Shown: positions 44,762-53,904 of the stretch, in pieces
Position numbering within the stretch: the stretch's first letter is position 1
Layout: every line of letters begins with the position of its first letter
Origin: Candidatus Sulfuritelmatomonas gaucii
Lineage (GTDB): Bacteria; Acidobacteriota; Terriglobia; Terriglobales; Acidobacteriaceae
Assembly: GCA_900290245.1 (NCBI GenBank)
Contig: OKRB01000002.1
Span: forward strand, 37,483 to 101,482
Direction: 5' to 3'
DNA length: 64,000 nucleotides
Made by a program: the position numbers and the translations under genes
Notes under the pieces: model-generated
What the model saw: only the letters and a program-made list of their open reading frames with translations
Told to the model about the DNA's origin: nothing
Database searches by the model: none

Positions 44762-45355
44762 GTGAGTCTTCCGCCAAACGAGCTTGTTGCCCTCGTGATC
44801 GCGGTCTGCTTTGCCGCCGGGCTCAACCTGTACGCCACTGTGGCCACGCTGGGGCTCCTGGGCCGCTTCGGCTGGCTCACACTGCCGGCATCGCTGCATG
44901 TGCTTTCCGGTTCGCCGGTCATCATCGGCAGCGTGGTGCTGTTTGGCGTGGAGTTCTTCGCGGACAAGGTTCCGGCGTTTGATCTTGTGTGGAATGCGCT
45001 GCACACGTTCATCCGCGTGCCGGTGGCGGCGCTGCTCGCGTATCAAGCCACGGCATCGCTCTCACCCGGCGAACAGCTTGCGGCAACGTTGGCAGGCGGA
45101 GTAATTGCATTCATCGCGCACGGAAGCAAGACAGCGGTGCGCACAGTGGTGACGCCTTCGCCGGAGCCGCTCTCAAATATCGCGCTCAGCCTGGGCGAAG
45201 ACGTGCTGGCCGTGCTGCTCACCTGGATGGCCACGTGGAAGCCCTACATTGCCGCCGCGATCGCCGCCGTGCTGGTGTTGATCTCACTCCTGCTGATTCG
45301 CTGGATTCTGCGCGCTCTCAAAGCGCTCTTCCGCGGCGCCCAGCAGGTGGCGTAA
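44762..45355 (+). CDS. DUF4126 membrane protein
   Basis: 197 residues from GTG 44762; the frame is open from 44666 without a ribosome site. Begins AAGLNLYATVATLGLLGRFG, and VEFFADKVPAFDLVWN is the DUF4126 signature; four to five membrane helices. Function unknown. Confidence 0.82.
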   Translation: MSLPPNELVALVIAVCFAAGLNLYATVATLGLLGRFGWLTLPASLHVLSGSPVIIGSVVLFGVEFFADKVPAFDLVWNALHTFIRVPVAALLAYQATASLSPGEQLAATLAGGVIAFIAHGSKTAVRTVVTPSPEPLSNIALSLGEDVLAVLLTWMATWKPYIAAAIAAVLVLISLLLIRWILRALKALFRGAQQVA

Positions 45356-45381
45356 CGGGACAGAGAACTGTGCGCTGAGGG

Positions 45382-45990
45382 CTATTGTCCTGAAGGTTGT
45401 GTTGGCTGCGAGACGTTCTGCACCTGCCATCCGTTGCTGCTCTTAGCGAGCGTGGCGGTTGCTTCCTGGCCGTCGCTGTCGCGGGCGACGAGCGGGAAAG
45501 CAGTTTTCATTTCGGAAGTGTTAGCCCATGAGGGCGGCGGGACGGCGTAGCGATAGATGACGCTGTATTGCGAGGCGCTCGAATCGTTACCGGGAACGTA
45601 ACTTTCAATTGACTTGATCTGCGGCGTGCCGAGGCAGAAATTACCGTAGCCCGGCTCAGCGGGATCGGCAACCCGGGCGGAGCGACCCTTGTCGGAGAGG
45701 TCGTAGTTGTTCACGCGCTTGGAGCCGATGAGGAAGCGTTGCTTTTCGCCGGGAGTGCGATTCATGAGGCCCGCATCGGTGAGCGCGTCGAAGCCTTTGG
45801 TCTGGCTTTCGTCGGAGCTGTCGGCCTGCGCGGGAAACTTGACGGGCTGGTTCCAGAGGCAGTCCGGGTGGCTGGCATAGTAAGTGTTGAGCGCCGATTT
45901 AAAGGCGAATGTATCGACGGTGTTGGTGTGGCATCCGGCTGTGAGAGCGGCTGCGGCCGTGAGGACGATCGTGAGGATGGCAGTGCGCAT
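45382..45990 (-). CDS. Lipoprotein, downstream member of a tandem pair
   Basis: ATG 45990 with GGAAGGGG upstream; 202 residues. Lipobox LTAGC at about residue 20. The mature part starts with a helical NTYYASHPDCLWNQPVKFP and has PGYGNFCLGTPQIKSIESY. These pieces match the next gene (46134-46760), so the two are paralogues. Both have one conserved Cys pair besides the lipid Cys. No known family. Confidence 0.8.
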   Translation of the reverse strand: MRTAILTIVLTAAAALTAGCHTNTVDTFAFKSALNTYYASHPDCLWNQPVKFPAQADSSDESQTKGFDALTDAGLMNRTPGEKQRFLIGSKRVNNYDLSDKGRSARVADPAEPGYGNFCLGTPQIKSIESYVPGNDSSASQYSVIYRYAVPPPSWANTSEMKTAFPLVARDSDGQEATATLAKSSNGWQVQNVSQPTQPSGQ

Positions 45991-46133
45991 GAGAATTGGA
46001 TTCCCCTTCCTGCATGGGATTGGATGCAGGCGCGGGCAAGGCGCGCGCGGATATGATTTGGTCATCTCCGCGGCGCGCAGCGTAATCACCAGGTGACAGG
46101 CCGACCTGGACCGCAGCAACCCGTGCTCGCTCG

Positions 46134-46760
46134 TCATCCCATCGGGTTGGGCGCGGGCGGTGACACGCTCTGCACCTTCCATCCGCTGCTGCTTTGGATC
46201 ATCGTGGCAGTGGAGGTTTCGCCGGTGCTTTCCTGCACCACCTTGGGGAATGCCTTCTCCACCTGCGGCTCTTCCGCCCATGCAGGCAGAATCACGCGGT
46301 CGCGGTAGCTCACCCTATAACGCGTTGGCGTGGCCCCGGCAATTTCAGTCGAGTTTTGAATCGCGTTCACCTGCGGATGACCAAAACAGAAGTTGCCATA
46401 TCCCATGCGCGCCTGGTCGGCGGTCCAATCGAGACGCCCGATGTTAGATAGTTCGTATTCCCCGGGGGACGCTTGATTCTTGGTCTTATGCGCCGCTGCG
46501 CGTTGCAGCAGCCCCACGTTGACCAGTGCATCGAGCTCTTTCTTCTGGTCGCCGTTCAAGGTGGTTCCCGCGATGGGGAATTTGATCGAGTTGGGAAACA
46601 GGCAGTCCTGGCGCACACTGTAGTAATTGTTAAGGGCGGCGGTGATTGCCGCCTGGCGCTCGTACTTGGTTTGGCAACCGCAGATCAGCAGTGAAAATGC
46701 AAGGGCGCAAACCGCCGCAGTGGCGCCGATTGTAGTTTGCATAATCGTAGATCGACACAT
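46134..46760 (-). CDS. Lipoprotein, upstream member of a tandem pair
   Basis: 208 residues; AGGAG nine bases before the ATG. Signal peptide with LLICGC lipobox near residue 29. NNYYSVRQDCLFPNSIKFP and MGYGNFCFGHPQVNAIQNS align with the downstream paralogue, and both C-termini read GWKVQSVSPP or GWQVQNVSQP. The pair is separated by 143 bases and probably co-transcribed. Function unknown. Confidence 0.8.
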   Translation of the reverse strand: MCRSTIMQTTIGATAAVCALAFSLLICGCQTKYERQAAITAALNNYYSVRQDCLFPNSIKFPIAGTTLNGDQKKELDALVNVGLLQRAAAHKTKNQASPGEYELSNIGRLDWTADQARMGYGNFCFGHPQVNAIQNSTEIAGATPTRYRVSYRDRVILPAWAEEPQVEKAFPKVVQESTGETSTATMIQSSSGWKVQSVSPPAPNPMG

Positions 46761-46923
46761 GGAATCATCTCCTATCCCGTTGGATGCGGAGAGGTTGGCG
46801 GCACGTGGCCTGCCAACCGCGTATCATGTTTTTTGGCCGCGCGGCTTTGGCGCCGGATGGACGGAACAGGGTTGAATTTTGCTCCCCGGCTGTTTGGCTC
46901 CGCGCAAGAAAAGAGGGAGGCAG

Positions 46924-48315
46924 ATGCGCGCATTTGCACGATCAACGACGGTTGGATTTGTGCTGGCCATGGCGGCAGGGGCCGCCTGCGCCGCGCCCGC
47001 GACCTTCGTCGCCAATGACTTCGGTGCAAAGGGCGATGGGCAGACACTGGACACAGCAGCCATTCAAAAGGCGATCGACGCAGCCGCGCCCGCAGGCGGA
47101 ACCGTGACGCTCAAGCCCGGAACGTATTTGACCGGATCGCTTTTCCTGAAGAGCGGGATCACCCTCAACATGCGTGAAGGGGTGACTCTGATCGGCTCGG
47201 AGAACGTGAACGATTACCCCATGCTGCCCACGCGGATCGCGGGCATTGAGATGACCTGGCCAGCAGCGCTGGTGAACGTGCGCGATCAGCGCGACGTGAC
47301 CATCACGGGCAAGGGAACGATCGATGGCGACGGGCCGATCTGGTGGAAGTCGTACTGGGATTTGCGGGCGAGCTACGAGCCGAAAGGGCTGCGCTGGGCG
47401 TCCGATTACGATTGCCGGCGACCGCGGCTCATCCTGATTCAGAATTCGTTCGCCATAAAGCTCGGCGGCGGGATCGAGCTGAAGCGCTCAGGATTCTGGA
47501 CGGTGCAGATTCTTTATTCGCACGATGTGCATGTGGATGACGTGTTGATCCGGAATAACGAAGGCGGGCGCGGGCCGTCGACCGACGGAATCGACATTGA
47601 TTCTTTGCACAACGTGCTGGTGGAACATGCGGACATCGATGTAAACGACGATGCGCTTTGCCTGAAGGCCGGGCGCGACGCGGACGGATTGCGCGTGAAC
47701 CGCCCGACGGAGCACATCGTCCTTCGCGACTCCATTATTCGCAGCGGGGCGGCCGCGGTGACGATCGGCAGTGAGACATCAGGCGGATTCCGCGATATCG
47801 AGGCCTACAACATTACGGCGCTGAGCGGGGTGCCTTCGGGGGTGCTGTTCAAGTCGGCACACACGCGCGGAGGGTTTGCAGAGAACATCCGGATTCACGA
47901 TCTCACGCTCAAGGGCGTAGCGATTCCGATTCACATTACGATGAACTGGAACCCGAGCTACAGCTACGCGGTGATTCCGCCGGGATTGAAGAACATTCCG
48001 CCGTACTACAAGGTTCTGGCTACTCCCGTACCCGAAGCGCAGGGGCTGCCGCACTTCCGCGACGTGCACATCTGGAACATCAATGCGACAGGCGCGCGCG
48101 AGGCATTCAATGTGAGCGCGTATCCCAATGCGCCGCTCGAAGATTTCAAGCTGGATCATCTGGACATTGATGCCGCTCGAGCGGGAACGATTGCCAACGC
48201 GAAGAACTGGACGATGGTTGACAACAATATCCGCACCACCGACGGCAGCAAGCCGACATTCACCGATGCTGTGGTGAACGACAGCAAGGACGTGCCCTAT
48301 GGCGAGCCGCACTAA
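46924..48315 (+). CDS. GH28 polygalacturonase-like enzyme
   Basis: ATG 46924 follows GAGGGAGG; 463 residues with a signal peptide (about 1-24). The right-handed beta-helix fold of GH28 is seen with FGAKGDG near the start and the active-site motifs STDGIDIDS and VNDDALCLKAG (usual NTDG and DD). The GHG motif is changed to TIGSETSGG. It should cleave galacturonan or rhamnogalacturonan outside the cytoplasm. Overlaps the next gene by 17 bases. Confidence 0.9.
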   Translation: MRAFARSTTVGFVLAMAAGAACAAPATFVANDFGAKGDGQTLDTAAIQKAIDAAAPAGGTVTLKPGTYLTGSLFLKSGITLNMREGVTLIGSENVNDYPMLPTRIAGIEMTWPAALVNVRDQRDVTITGKGTIDGDGPIWWKSYWDLRASYEPKGLRWASDYDCRRPRLILIQNSFAIKLGGGIELKRSGFWTVQILYSHDVHVDDVLIRNNEGGRGPSTDGIDIDSLHNVLVEHADIDVNDDALCLKAGRDADGLRVNRPTEHIVLRDSIIRSGAAAVTIGSETSGGFRDIEAYNITALSGVPSGVLFKSAHTRGGFAENIRIHDLTLKGVAIPIHITMNWNPSYSYAVIPPGLKNIPPYYKVLATPVPEAQGLPHFRDVHIWNINATGAREAFNVSAYPNAPLEDFKLDHLDIDAARAGTIANAKNWTMVDNNIRTTDGSKPTFTDAVVNDSKDVPYGEPH

Positions 48316-49000
48316 CAGCGTTCGCCGATCGTTTACCGCGCTGCTGGAGCCGGATGGAACCGAGTTGCGCTGGGTGATTGCGCGTGTGCCGTTCGATATC
48401 GCGAAGGTATGGCCGGTGCGCAAGGGTCGGCGCGTGCGTGGAGAGATCGAGGGCTTCGCCTTTCGCACATCACTGTTTCCTGATCCGCGCGGTACGGGCC
48501 AGGTTCTGCTTGTGAACAAGAAGATGCAGGCCGGAGCCAGGGCTCGCAAGGGCGAGAAGGTGCGCATCTGGCTGGAACCGGATTTGGAAGAACGCGAGAT
48601 TCTGGTGCCGGCAGAACTGGAACGCACGCTGAATGCCGACCGCAAGTTGCGCCGCTGGTTTGACAAGCTCAGTGACTCGATGCGCCGCGAGATCGGCAAG
48701 TGGGCCGACGAGCCGAAGAGTGCCGAGTCGCGGAACAAACGCGCGGAGAAGATGGCCGAACGGCTGATGCAGGCGATGGAAGGGGAAGAGGATCCGCCGC
48801 CGGTGCTAAGGGCCGCGTTTCAGCGGCACCCTGAAGCGCGAAAGGGATGGGAGGCGCTGACGGCCACACAGCGGCGCAACCACCTGCTGGGCATCTTTTA
48901 TTATGAGACGCCCGACGGGCGCGAGCGCCGTGCGGCAAAAGCCATTGATGACGCGCTTAAGGCGGCCAGGCGCAAGGGCGGTGCGCCGGAGAGGCGTTGA
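48299..49000 (+). CDS. DUF1905 plus YdeI/OmdA protein
   Basis: 233 residues. The N-terminal DUF1905 domain (WVIARVPFDIAKVWPVRKGR) is joined to a YdeI/OmdA C-terminal domain (LRAAFQRHPEARKGWEALTATQRRNHL). Such proteins are linked to stress or cationic peptide resistance in some Bacillus (YdeI), but the mechanism is unknown. ATG overlaps the GH28 stop, so the two are probably co-translated although functionally unrelated. Confidence 0.85.
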   Translation: MASRTNSVRRSFTALLEPDGTELRWVIARVPFDIAKVWPVRKGRRVRGEIEGFAFRTSLFPDPRGTGQVLLVNKKMQAGARARKGEKVRIWLEPDLEEREILVPAELERTLNADRKLRRWFDKLSDSMRREIGKWADEPKSAESRNKRAEKMAERLMQAMEGEEDPPPVLRAAFQRHPEARKGWEALTATQRRNHLLGIFYYETPDGRERRAAKAIDDALKAARRKGGAPERR

Positions 49001-49182
49001 TTCCGGGGGAGTTATTGACGAGTCCCGGCGTGCAGGGTCCGCCATTGATGCCGGAAGCTCAGAAAATGGCAACTTTCGTAGCGGATTCGGGGTTGGAGAG
49101 CTGCAGGGGGAATTGGATTACTGGAATGGCCGAGCAGGATTTACTGGTCTTCGGCACTATTTCTGTCGTCTAATTGAACGAG

Positions 49183-49848
49183 ATGACCATCGCCTCAGTC
49201 AGGACAATCTTTCCCAAAGCTTCTGCGATTCAAGTGGACGAACAGGCGCGGCAGGAGAGTCTTGCCGTTGCCGAAGGACTCAAGCGCCGGAAGGCTGGGT
49301 TGCTCGAAGAGCTGATTGTTCGCTATCAGCACCGGCTGCTGCGTTATCTGCTGTTCCTTACGGGGAACCGCGAGACTGCCGAGGATCTCTTTCAGGAAGT
49401 CTGGATGCGCGTACTGGTGCGCGGCGCCCAGTTCAACGGGCGGGCGCGATTTGAGACGTGGCTGTTTACCATCGCGAGGAACCTGGTGATCGACCAGCGG
49501 CGCAAGCGCACAATGAACAGCCTGGACGAGCTGATCGACGGCGCCAGTGACGACGACCGGCCGATGAATGTGGAAGTAGTAGCCGGCGACCCCACGCCTT
49601 TTGATCACGTTTCGAATCTCGAAGACCGGGAAAAGATTGCGTCGGCACTGTTGGAGCTGGATACCCTGCACCGCGAGGTACTGGTGCTGCGATTCCACGA
49701 AGAGCTGTCGCTCGAAGAGATTGCCAAGGTCACGCGCGCCCCGCTCTCCACCGTAAAATCGAGGCTTTACCGCGGCCTGGCGATGATTAAGCCAAAGCTT
49801 GGGTACGCGGCCGCACGTTTCGACACACGCGTTCAGGAGGCGATGTGA
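49183..49848 (+). CDS. ECF-type RNA polymerase sigma factor
   Basis: 221 residues from ATG 49183. Region 2 (LLRYLLFLTGNRETAEDLFQ, WLFTIARNLVIDQRRKR) and region 4 (LHREVLVLRFHEELSLEEIA, APLSTVKSRLYRG) are complete; regions 1 and 3 are absent. An acidic linker (DGASDDDRPM) separates them. ATGTGA overlap with the next gene implies coupling with a membrane partner. Confidence 0.92.
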   Translation: MTIASVRTIFPKASAIQVDEQARQESLAVAEGLKRRKAGLLEELIVRYQHRLLRYLLFLTGNRETAEDLFQEVWMRVLVRGAQFNGRARFETWLFTIARNLVIDQRRKRTMNSLDELIDGASDDDRPMNVEVVAGDPTPFDHVSNLEDREKIASALLELDTLHREVLVLRFHEELSLEEIAKVTRAPLSTVKSRLYRGLAMIKPKLGYAAARFDTRVQEAM

Positions 49849-49850
49849 GA

Positions 49851-50246
49851 ATGGCCGAATGGACAGGCGAAGCCGCTGGAAGCGCGGTCGCAAGCGTAAG
49901 GACAGATGGGGAACCCACGAACAGCGACTTGCTCGGAGCGCTTACCGGCAGGCAGGCAGGACGCGAACGCGCAGTGGCTGAGAAGACCCGCCGCGTGGTG
50001 ATGGCGTCGCTGGGCGTGATGGAAGACCAGAAGGCTGGGCGCAAGCGTAGCCGGTCGCTGGTTCTGGCGTCGTTTCTGCTGATCGTGATTGCGCTTGGGC
50101 CTTTCGTGTGGCGCGTGACCGATGATCTCATTGGCGGTGAACACCTGAGCGACGTGGCAACCCAGTTCAGCCTCTGGGCATGCTTCCTGTGCCCTGCGGT
50201 CCTGGCTGCGGTGGTCATAGCCGGCTGGTCGCGTAGCAAGTCCTAA
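49851..50246 (+). CDS. Membrane protein paired with the sigma factor
   Basis: 131 residues from ATG 49851 (GTG 49845 overlapping the sigma stop is possible). A soluble N-terminal ~60 residues precedes two membrane helices (about 68-88 and 103-125). The zinc motif HxxxCxxC of classic anti-sigma factors is absent. Position and topology suggest a membrane anti-sigma-like partner, but this is inference. Confidence 0.7.
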   Translation: MAEWTGEAAGSAVASVRTDGEPTNSDLLGALTGRQAGRERAVAEKTRRVVMASLGVMEDQKAGRKRSRSLVLASFLLIVIALGPFVWRVTDDLIGGEHLSDVATQFSLWACFLCPAVLAAVVIAGWSRSKS

Positions 50247-50381
50247 ATCGCTTGAAACCTCCTGGAATTACAGCAGTAACTCAGGGAAAGGCAACTTCCG
50301 TCCCGGCTGGTCCGTCCATATAAAAAACGGGTTAAGATTGGATTTTGCCCGCACAGCAGCCCTTCGGGGTAGGGAAGAACT

Positions 50382-50909
50382 ATGCCTGATCCACAATCCA
50401 TCAGCGTCAACGAAGATGAACGGATGATTCCGGTCTGGTCCATTATTGTGGCCAGCCTGGCATTCGTCCTAGTTGAATACTATTTCTGGGTGATTGCACC
50501 CAACCAGCGGCATCATGCGCCGTCGGCACTCGGCCTGCGCATTTATTTCAATCTGTCCTGGGGCGTGCTTGCCGCACTGTATTTCCTGATGGTTGGCTAC
50601 GTGAGCAAAGACGCTCCGCGTCGCGCCATGAGCACGCGGTTCTGGATGCTGATCTGCTTCGTGATGCCGGCCGGCATCGGCGCTGTGCTTTATTTTCTGC
50701 TGCGCAGCCCCCAGGTTTCGCGCTGCCCGGCCTGCGGCACGCACGTGCAGAGCGATTTTCACTTCTGCCCGCAGTGCAATTACCAGCTTGCCGCCAACTG
50801 CGGCAATTGCTTCCGCACGGTTCGCGCCACTGACCAGTACTGCACGCGCTGCGGGCATGAATTGGCCACAGATCAAACGCCGGCGCGGCTGCGCGTGATG
50901 AGCGAATAG
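50382..50909 (+). CDS. Membrane protein with double zinc ribbon
   Basis: 175 residues. Three hydrophobic helices in the first ~115 residues, then two zinc ribbons: CPACGTHVQSDFHFCPQC and CGNCFRTVRATDQYCTRC. Probably binds two zinc ions at the cytoplasmic face; partner unknown. A heptad array begins five bases after the stop. Confidence 0.8.
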   Translation: MPDPQSISVNEDERMIPVWSIIVASLAFVLVEYYFWVIAPNQRHHAPSALGLRIYFNLSWGVLAALYFLMVGYVSKDAPRRAMSTRFWMLICFVMPAGIGAVLYFLLRSPQVSRCPACGTHVQSDFHFCPQCNYQLAANCGNCFRTVRATDQYCTRCGHELATDQTPARLRVMSE

Positions 50910-50914
50910 AAAAG

Positions 50915-50949
50915 CAGCTTTCAGCTTTTAGCCCTCAGCTTTCAGCATC
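50915..50949. repeat. Heptad array after the zinc-ribbon gene
   Basis: Five 7-base units: CAGCTTT, CAGCTTT, TAGCCCT, CAGCTTT, CAGCATC. The words match the array after the esterase (892-924). Confidence 0.9.
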
Positions 50950-51024
50950 TTGTGCGCCGGGGAGTGGCTTGTGAAGTCCCGCGTTCAGGGGCCGACCTGC
51001 TGACCAGCCGGCTTATTGTCTTTC

Positions 51025-51060
51025 TAGCTTCGCCAACTCCGCTAGCTCCGCAAACTTCGC
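51025..51060. repeat. Nonad array before the LytTR gene
   Basis: Four 9-base units: TAGCTTCGC, CAACTCCGC, TAGCTCCGC, AAACTTCGC. The only 9-base non-coding array in the window; it lies 55 bases before the response regulator. Confidence 0.82.
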
Positions 51061-51114
51061 TCCGGTGCATTGACCAGGCTCGCTACGCTTCCTACAATCG
51101 AAGCTTCAGGCCAT

Positions 51115-51969
51115 ATGTCTCTCTCTGCTCTGATCATCGACGATGAACAACTGGCTCGCGAGGAGTTGAAGTACCTGCTCGACCAGGTGGGCGGCGTGGA
51201 TGTCGTGGCGCAAGGAGCCAACGGCATTGAGGCTGTGGATCTGATCGAGGAGCACCATCCCGACCTGGTTTTTCTAGATGTCCAGATGCCGGGCCAGGAC
51301 GGCTTTGCGGTGATCCAGCGGTTGATGGAGCGCAGGCGGACGAATGCCGCAAAGGATGGGGGAGACGAAGAGAGCCCAGCGCATCTGCCGCAGATCGTGT
51401 TTGCCACGGCATTCGACCAGTACGCGGTGCGGGCCTTCGACGTGAACGCCGCCGATTATCTGCTTAAGCCTTTCGATCGCGCACGGGTGGTTGAGGCAAT
51501 CGACCGCGTGAGGGCGCGCATCGCCGCAAGTGATGCAGCGGCTGCCGGCGCGGCAGAGTCTGAAATTGAGTCCCAGCTCGACCGCCTGCTGCGGCTGCTC
51601 AACCGGCCCCAGGGCGCGGAGCACGGACGCGCACCAGCCAAGCTCATTGTGCAGGCGCAGAGCAGGCTGTTGCTTGTCGACCAGGCGGAGATTTGCTTCG
51701 CGGCTATCGACGAAGGCGTGATACGCGTGGTGACGCGGATGTTCGAAGGACAATCGAAGTGTAGGACGCTGGAGGATCTGCTCGAACTTCTCGATCCCGC
51801 TCGTTTCTGGCGGGCGCATCGCGCCTTCGTGGTCAATATTGATCAGATCCGCGAAGTGATGCCGTGGTTCAAATCGAGCTACCGGCTGCGCATGAACGAC
51901 AAGCAGCAGACCGAAATCCCCGTCAGCCGCGCGCAGACCAAGCGGCTGAGAGAGCTATTCAAGTTGTAA
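51115..51969 (+). CDS. LytTR-type response regulator
   Basis: ATG 51115 (MSLSALIIDDEQ); 284 residues. A receiver domain has acidic pair IIDDE, phospho-acceptor VFLDVQMPGQDG, and conserved Lys in YLLKPFDR. The C-terminal LytTR domain binds direct repeats (WRAHRAFVVNIDQIREVMPW). No histidine kinase is adjacent, so its LytS-type partner lies elsewhere. Confidence 0.92.
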   Translation: MSLSALIIDDEQLAREELKYLLDQVGGVDVVAQGANGIEAVDLIEEHHPDLVFLDVQMPGQDGFAVIQRLMERRRTNAAKDGGDEESPAHLPQIVFATAFDQYAVRAFDVNAADYLLKPFDRARVVEAIDRVRARIAASDAAAAGAAESEIESQLDRLLRLLNRPQGAEHGRAPAKLIVQAQSRLLLVDQAEICFAAIDEGVIRVVTRMFEGQSKCRTLEDLLELLDPARFWRAHRAFVVNIDQIREVMPWFKSSYRLRMNDKQQTEIPVSRAQTKRLRELFKL

Positions 51970-52227
51970 GCGGCTCATCCGGCAGGCCTTGATCGTCATT
52001 GCGGTTGAACGGGTTTTTTTGCTTTATTGGGCCCGCTCCGGCTCCGAAAGCGGCAGGATCAAAAGCCGGAAGGCACTTCCGACGGGATAATGGGACCTTC
52101 ATGGCATCGGACGTTTACGTCGGCCCGCGGCGTGCGTCCATTAAGTACGGCCGGACAGAAGCGGACGGGCTTCCCCACGGGCTTTTAAGATCGATTTCGC
52201 CAGCTTGTCTTCTGTGAGAGGAAATGA

Positions 52228-53427
52228 GTGCATTTCAAATTCGTCCGAAGCGCCTTGCGGCTTCTTCAAGGATCGTGCGCCAGAAGTCCGCAAAGCGCTG
52301 AATGGCAGGGACCCTTTGATCGGCAAGTTGGCCGCGTGCCCCACGGGTTCTGCGCCCTTGTTTTAGCCGCTGTTTCGTGCGCCGCGATGTGCGCAGGCGC
52401 GCAAACGGTGTCCGGGGCGATCAACGGCCACAGCCTGCCCAACCCGCAGGCCAACAACGCAGTGAGTGCGCCCGAGGGCCGCATCGCGCAGGCCGCGGGA
52501 GCGAGCGCGGCCATTTCGGGCACCGTGATGGACCCGAACGGGTCTGAAGTTCAGAACGCAGACGTTGTGCTGAAGAGCCTGAGCGGAACGGAGAACCGGA
52601 ACGAACAATCAGACACCAACGGCGAATTCACTTTTACGGGATTGCCCGCGGGGGACTTCAAGCTGATGGTGAGCGGCCAAGGGTGGGGCACCTACGTGTC
52701 TCCGGAAATCGAGCTCCACTCGGGTGAATTCCACATCGTTCCGAAAGTCGTCGTGTCTCCGGCCACATCGTCGGTGGTGCGGGTGACGGCGAACTCCTCC
52801 ACCGAACTGTCAGAAGAACAGGCCCAGATTGCAGAACAGCAGCGCATACTTGGCGTCTTTCCCAACTTCTACACCAGCTTCGACTGGAACGCTGCGCCGC
52901 TCGAGTCGAAGCAAAAGTTTGAGCTGGCATTCCGGTCCATCACCGACCCGGTAGAATTCGCCGGGCCCGTGTTTGTGGCCGGGTTTGAACAGGCGGCCAA
53001 TGTGTTTCCCGGGTACGGTCAGGGCGCGGCGGGCTACGCAAAGCGCTATGGAGCGGCCTACGCAAATTCCTTCACGTCAAAACTCTTTTCCAACGCCGTG
53101 TACCCATCTCTGTTCCACCAGGATCCGCGCTACTTCTACAAAGGATCGGGTGGTTTCCGCGCAAGGGCGCTTTACGCGATGTCTGCCGCGATGATCACCC
53201 GGAGCGACAGCGGGCGCAAAGAGCTGAATTACTCCTATTTTCTGGGAACCTTCACCTCAGGCGGGCTCTCGAATCTCTATTACCCGCCGGAGAATCGAGG
53301 CGCGCTGCTGACCTTCACCAATGGACTTGCCGATATTGCTGGAGACGCCGGCGCCAACCTTTTGCGGGAATTCGTGTTCAGCCGGTTCACGACGAGGGTG
53401 ACAGGCAGGAAGTTCCCGAGGCCATAG
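52228..53427 (+). CDS. Secreted protein with carboxypeptidase-regulatory-like domain
   Basis: GTG 52228 follows GAGAGGAAA; 399 residues. A long N-terminus leads to a signal region (about 38-58). Residues about 93-165 form a CarboxypepD_reg-like beta domain (ISGTVMDPNGSEVQNADVVL), often a cell-surface or TonB-linked module. The rest (FPNFYTSFDWNAAPL, DPRYFYKGSGG) is conserved in acidobacterial proteins but of unknown function. Confidence 0.75.
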   Translation: MHFKFVRSALRLLQGSCARSPQSAEWQGPFDRQVGRVPHGFCALVLAAVSCAAMCAGAQTVSGAINGHSLPNPQANNAVSAPEGRIAQAAGASAAISGTVMDPNGSEVQNADVVLKSLSGTENRNEQSDTNGEFTFTGLPAGDFKLMVSGQGWGTYVSPEIELHSGEFHIVPKVVVSPATSSVVRVTANSSTELSEEQAQIAEQQRILGVFPNFYTSFDWNAAPLESKQKFELAFRSITDPVEFAGPVFVAGFEQAANVFPGYGQGAAGYAKRYGAAYANSFTSKLFSNAVYPSLFHQDPRYFYKGSGGFRARALYAMSAAMITRSDSGRKELNYSYFLGTFTSGGLSNLYYPPENRGALLTFTNGLADIAGDAGANLLREFVFSRFTTRVTGRKFPRP

Positions 53428-53530
53428 AGTGAACTCGTAAACTTTTTTCGTGCGCGCGTGGCGAGGTGCGCACGAGATACTGCGCCGTGTGCGGATGCGC
53501 AGTTACCAGATGGGGCGAAGACGCGAGACG

Positions 53531-53818
53531 TTACGGGCGAATTCGCGAAAGAACCATGACTGCGGCAGCGCACGAGACAATGGGCAATGCCGCGACGAAG
53601 ATCCAACGCCTGGAGCCGATCGCTGCCGCAACCAAAGGAAGCAGGAATCCGGCGATCCAAAGCGCGGGCCAAACGTTGCTCACGCCGAGGTCGAAGCGCA
53701 TCCACGCGCCGCGCTGATGCACCGGTAAATGCGAGAAGATCACGATCCAGACCCAGAATGCCAGGGAACAGACGATTCCCAGCCACCCGATCGTGTTTGC
53801 AATCAGTCTGCGGCTCAT
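53531..53818 (-). CDS. Small membrane protein
   Basis: 95 residues with three hydrophobic segments (about 8-30, 47-68, 70-88). No family recognised. The ribosome binding site is weak. Confidence 0.55.
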   Translation of the reverse strand: MSRRLIANTIGWLGIVCSLAFWVWIVIFSHLPVHQRGAWMRFDLGVSNVWPALWIAGFLLPLVAAAIGSRRWIFVAALPIVSCAAAVMVLSRIRP

Positions 53819-53904
53819 GGTTGCTTAGGCTTCATCTTACCCCTGCAGCGGCGCGTGAGAATCTGCGCGTTTGCAAGGGGGTATTTCTTCATACAACGGG
53901 CGAA

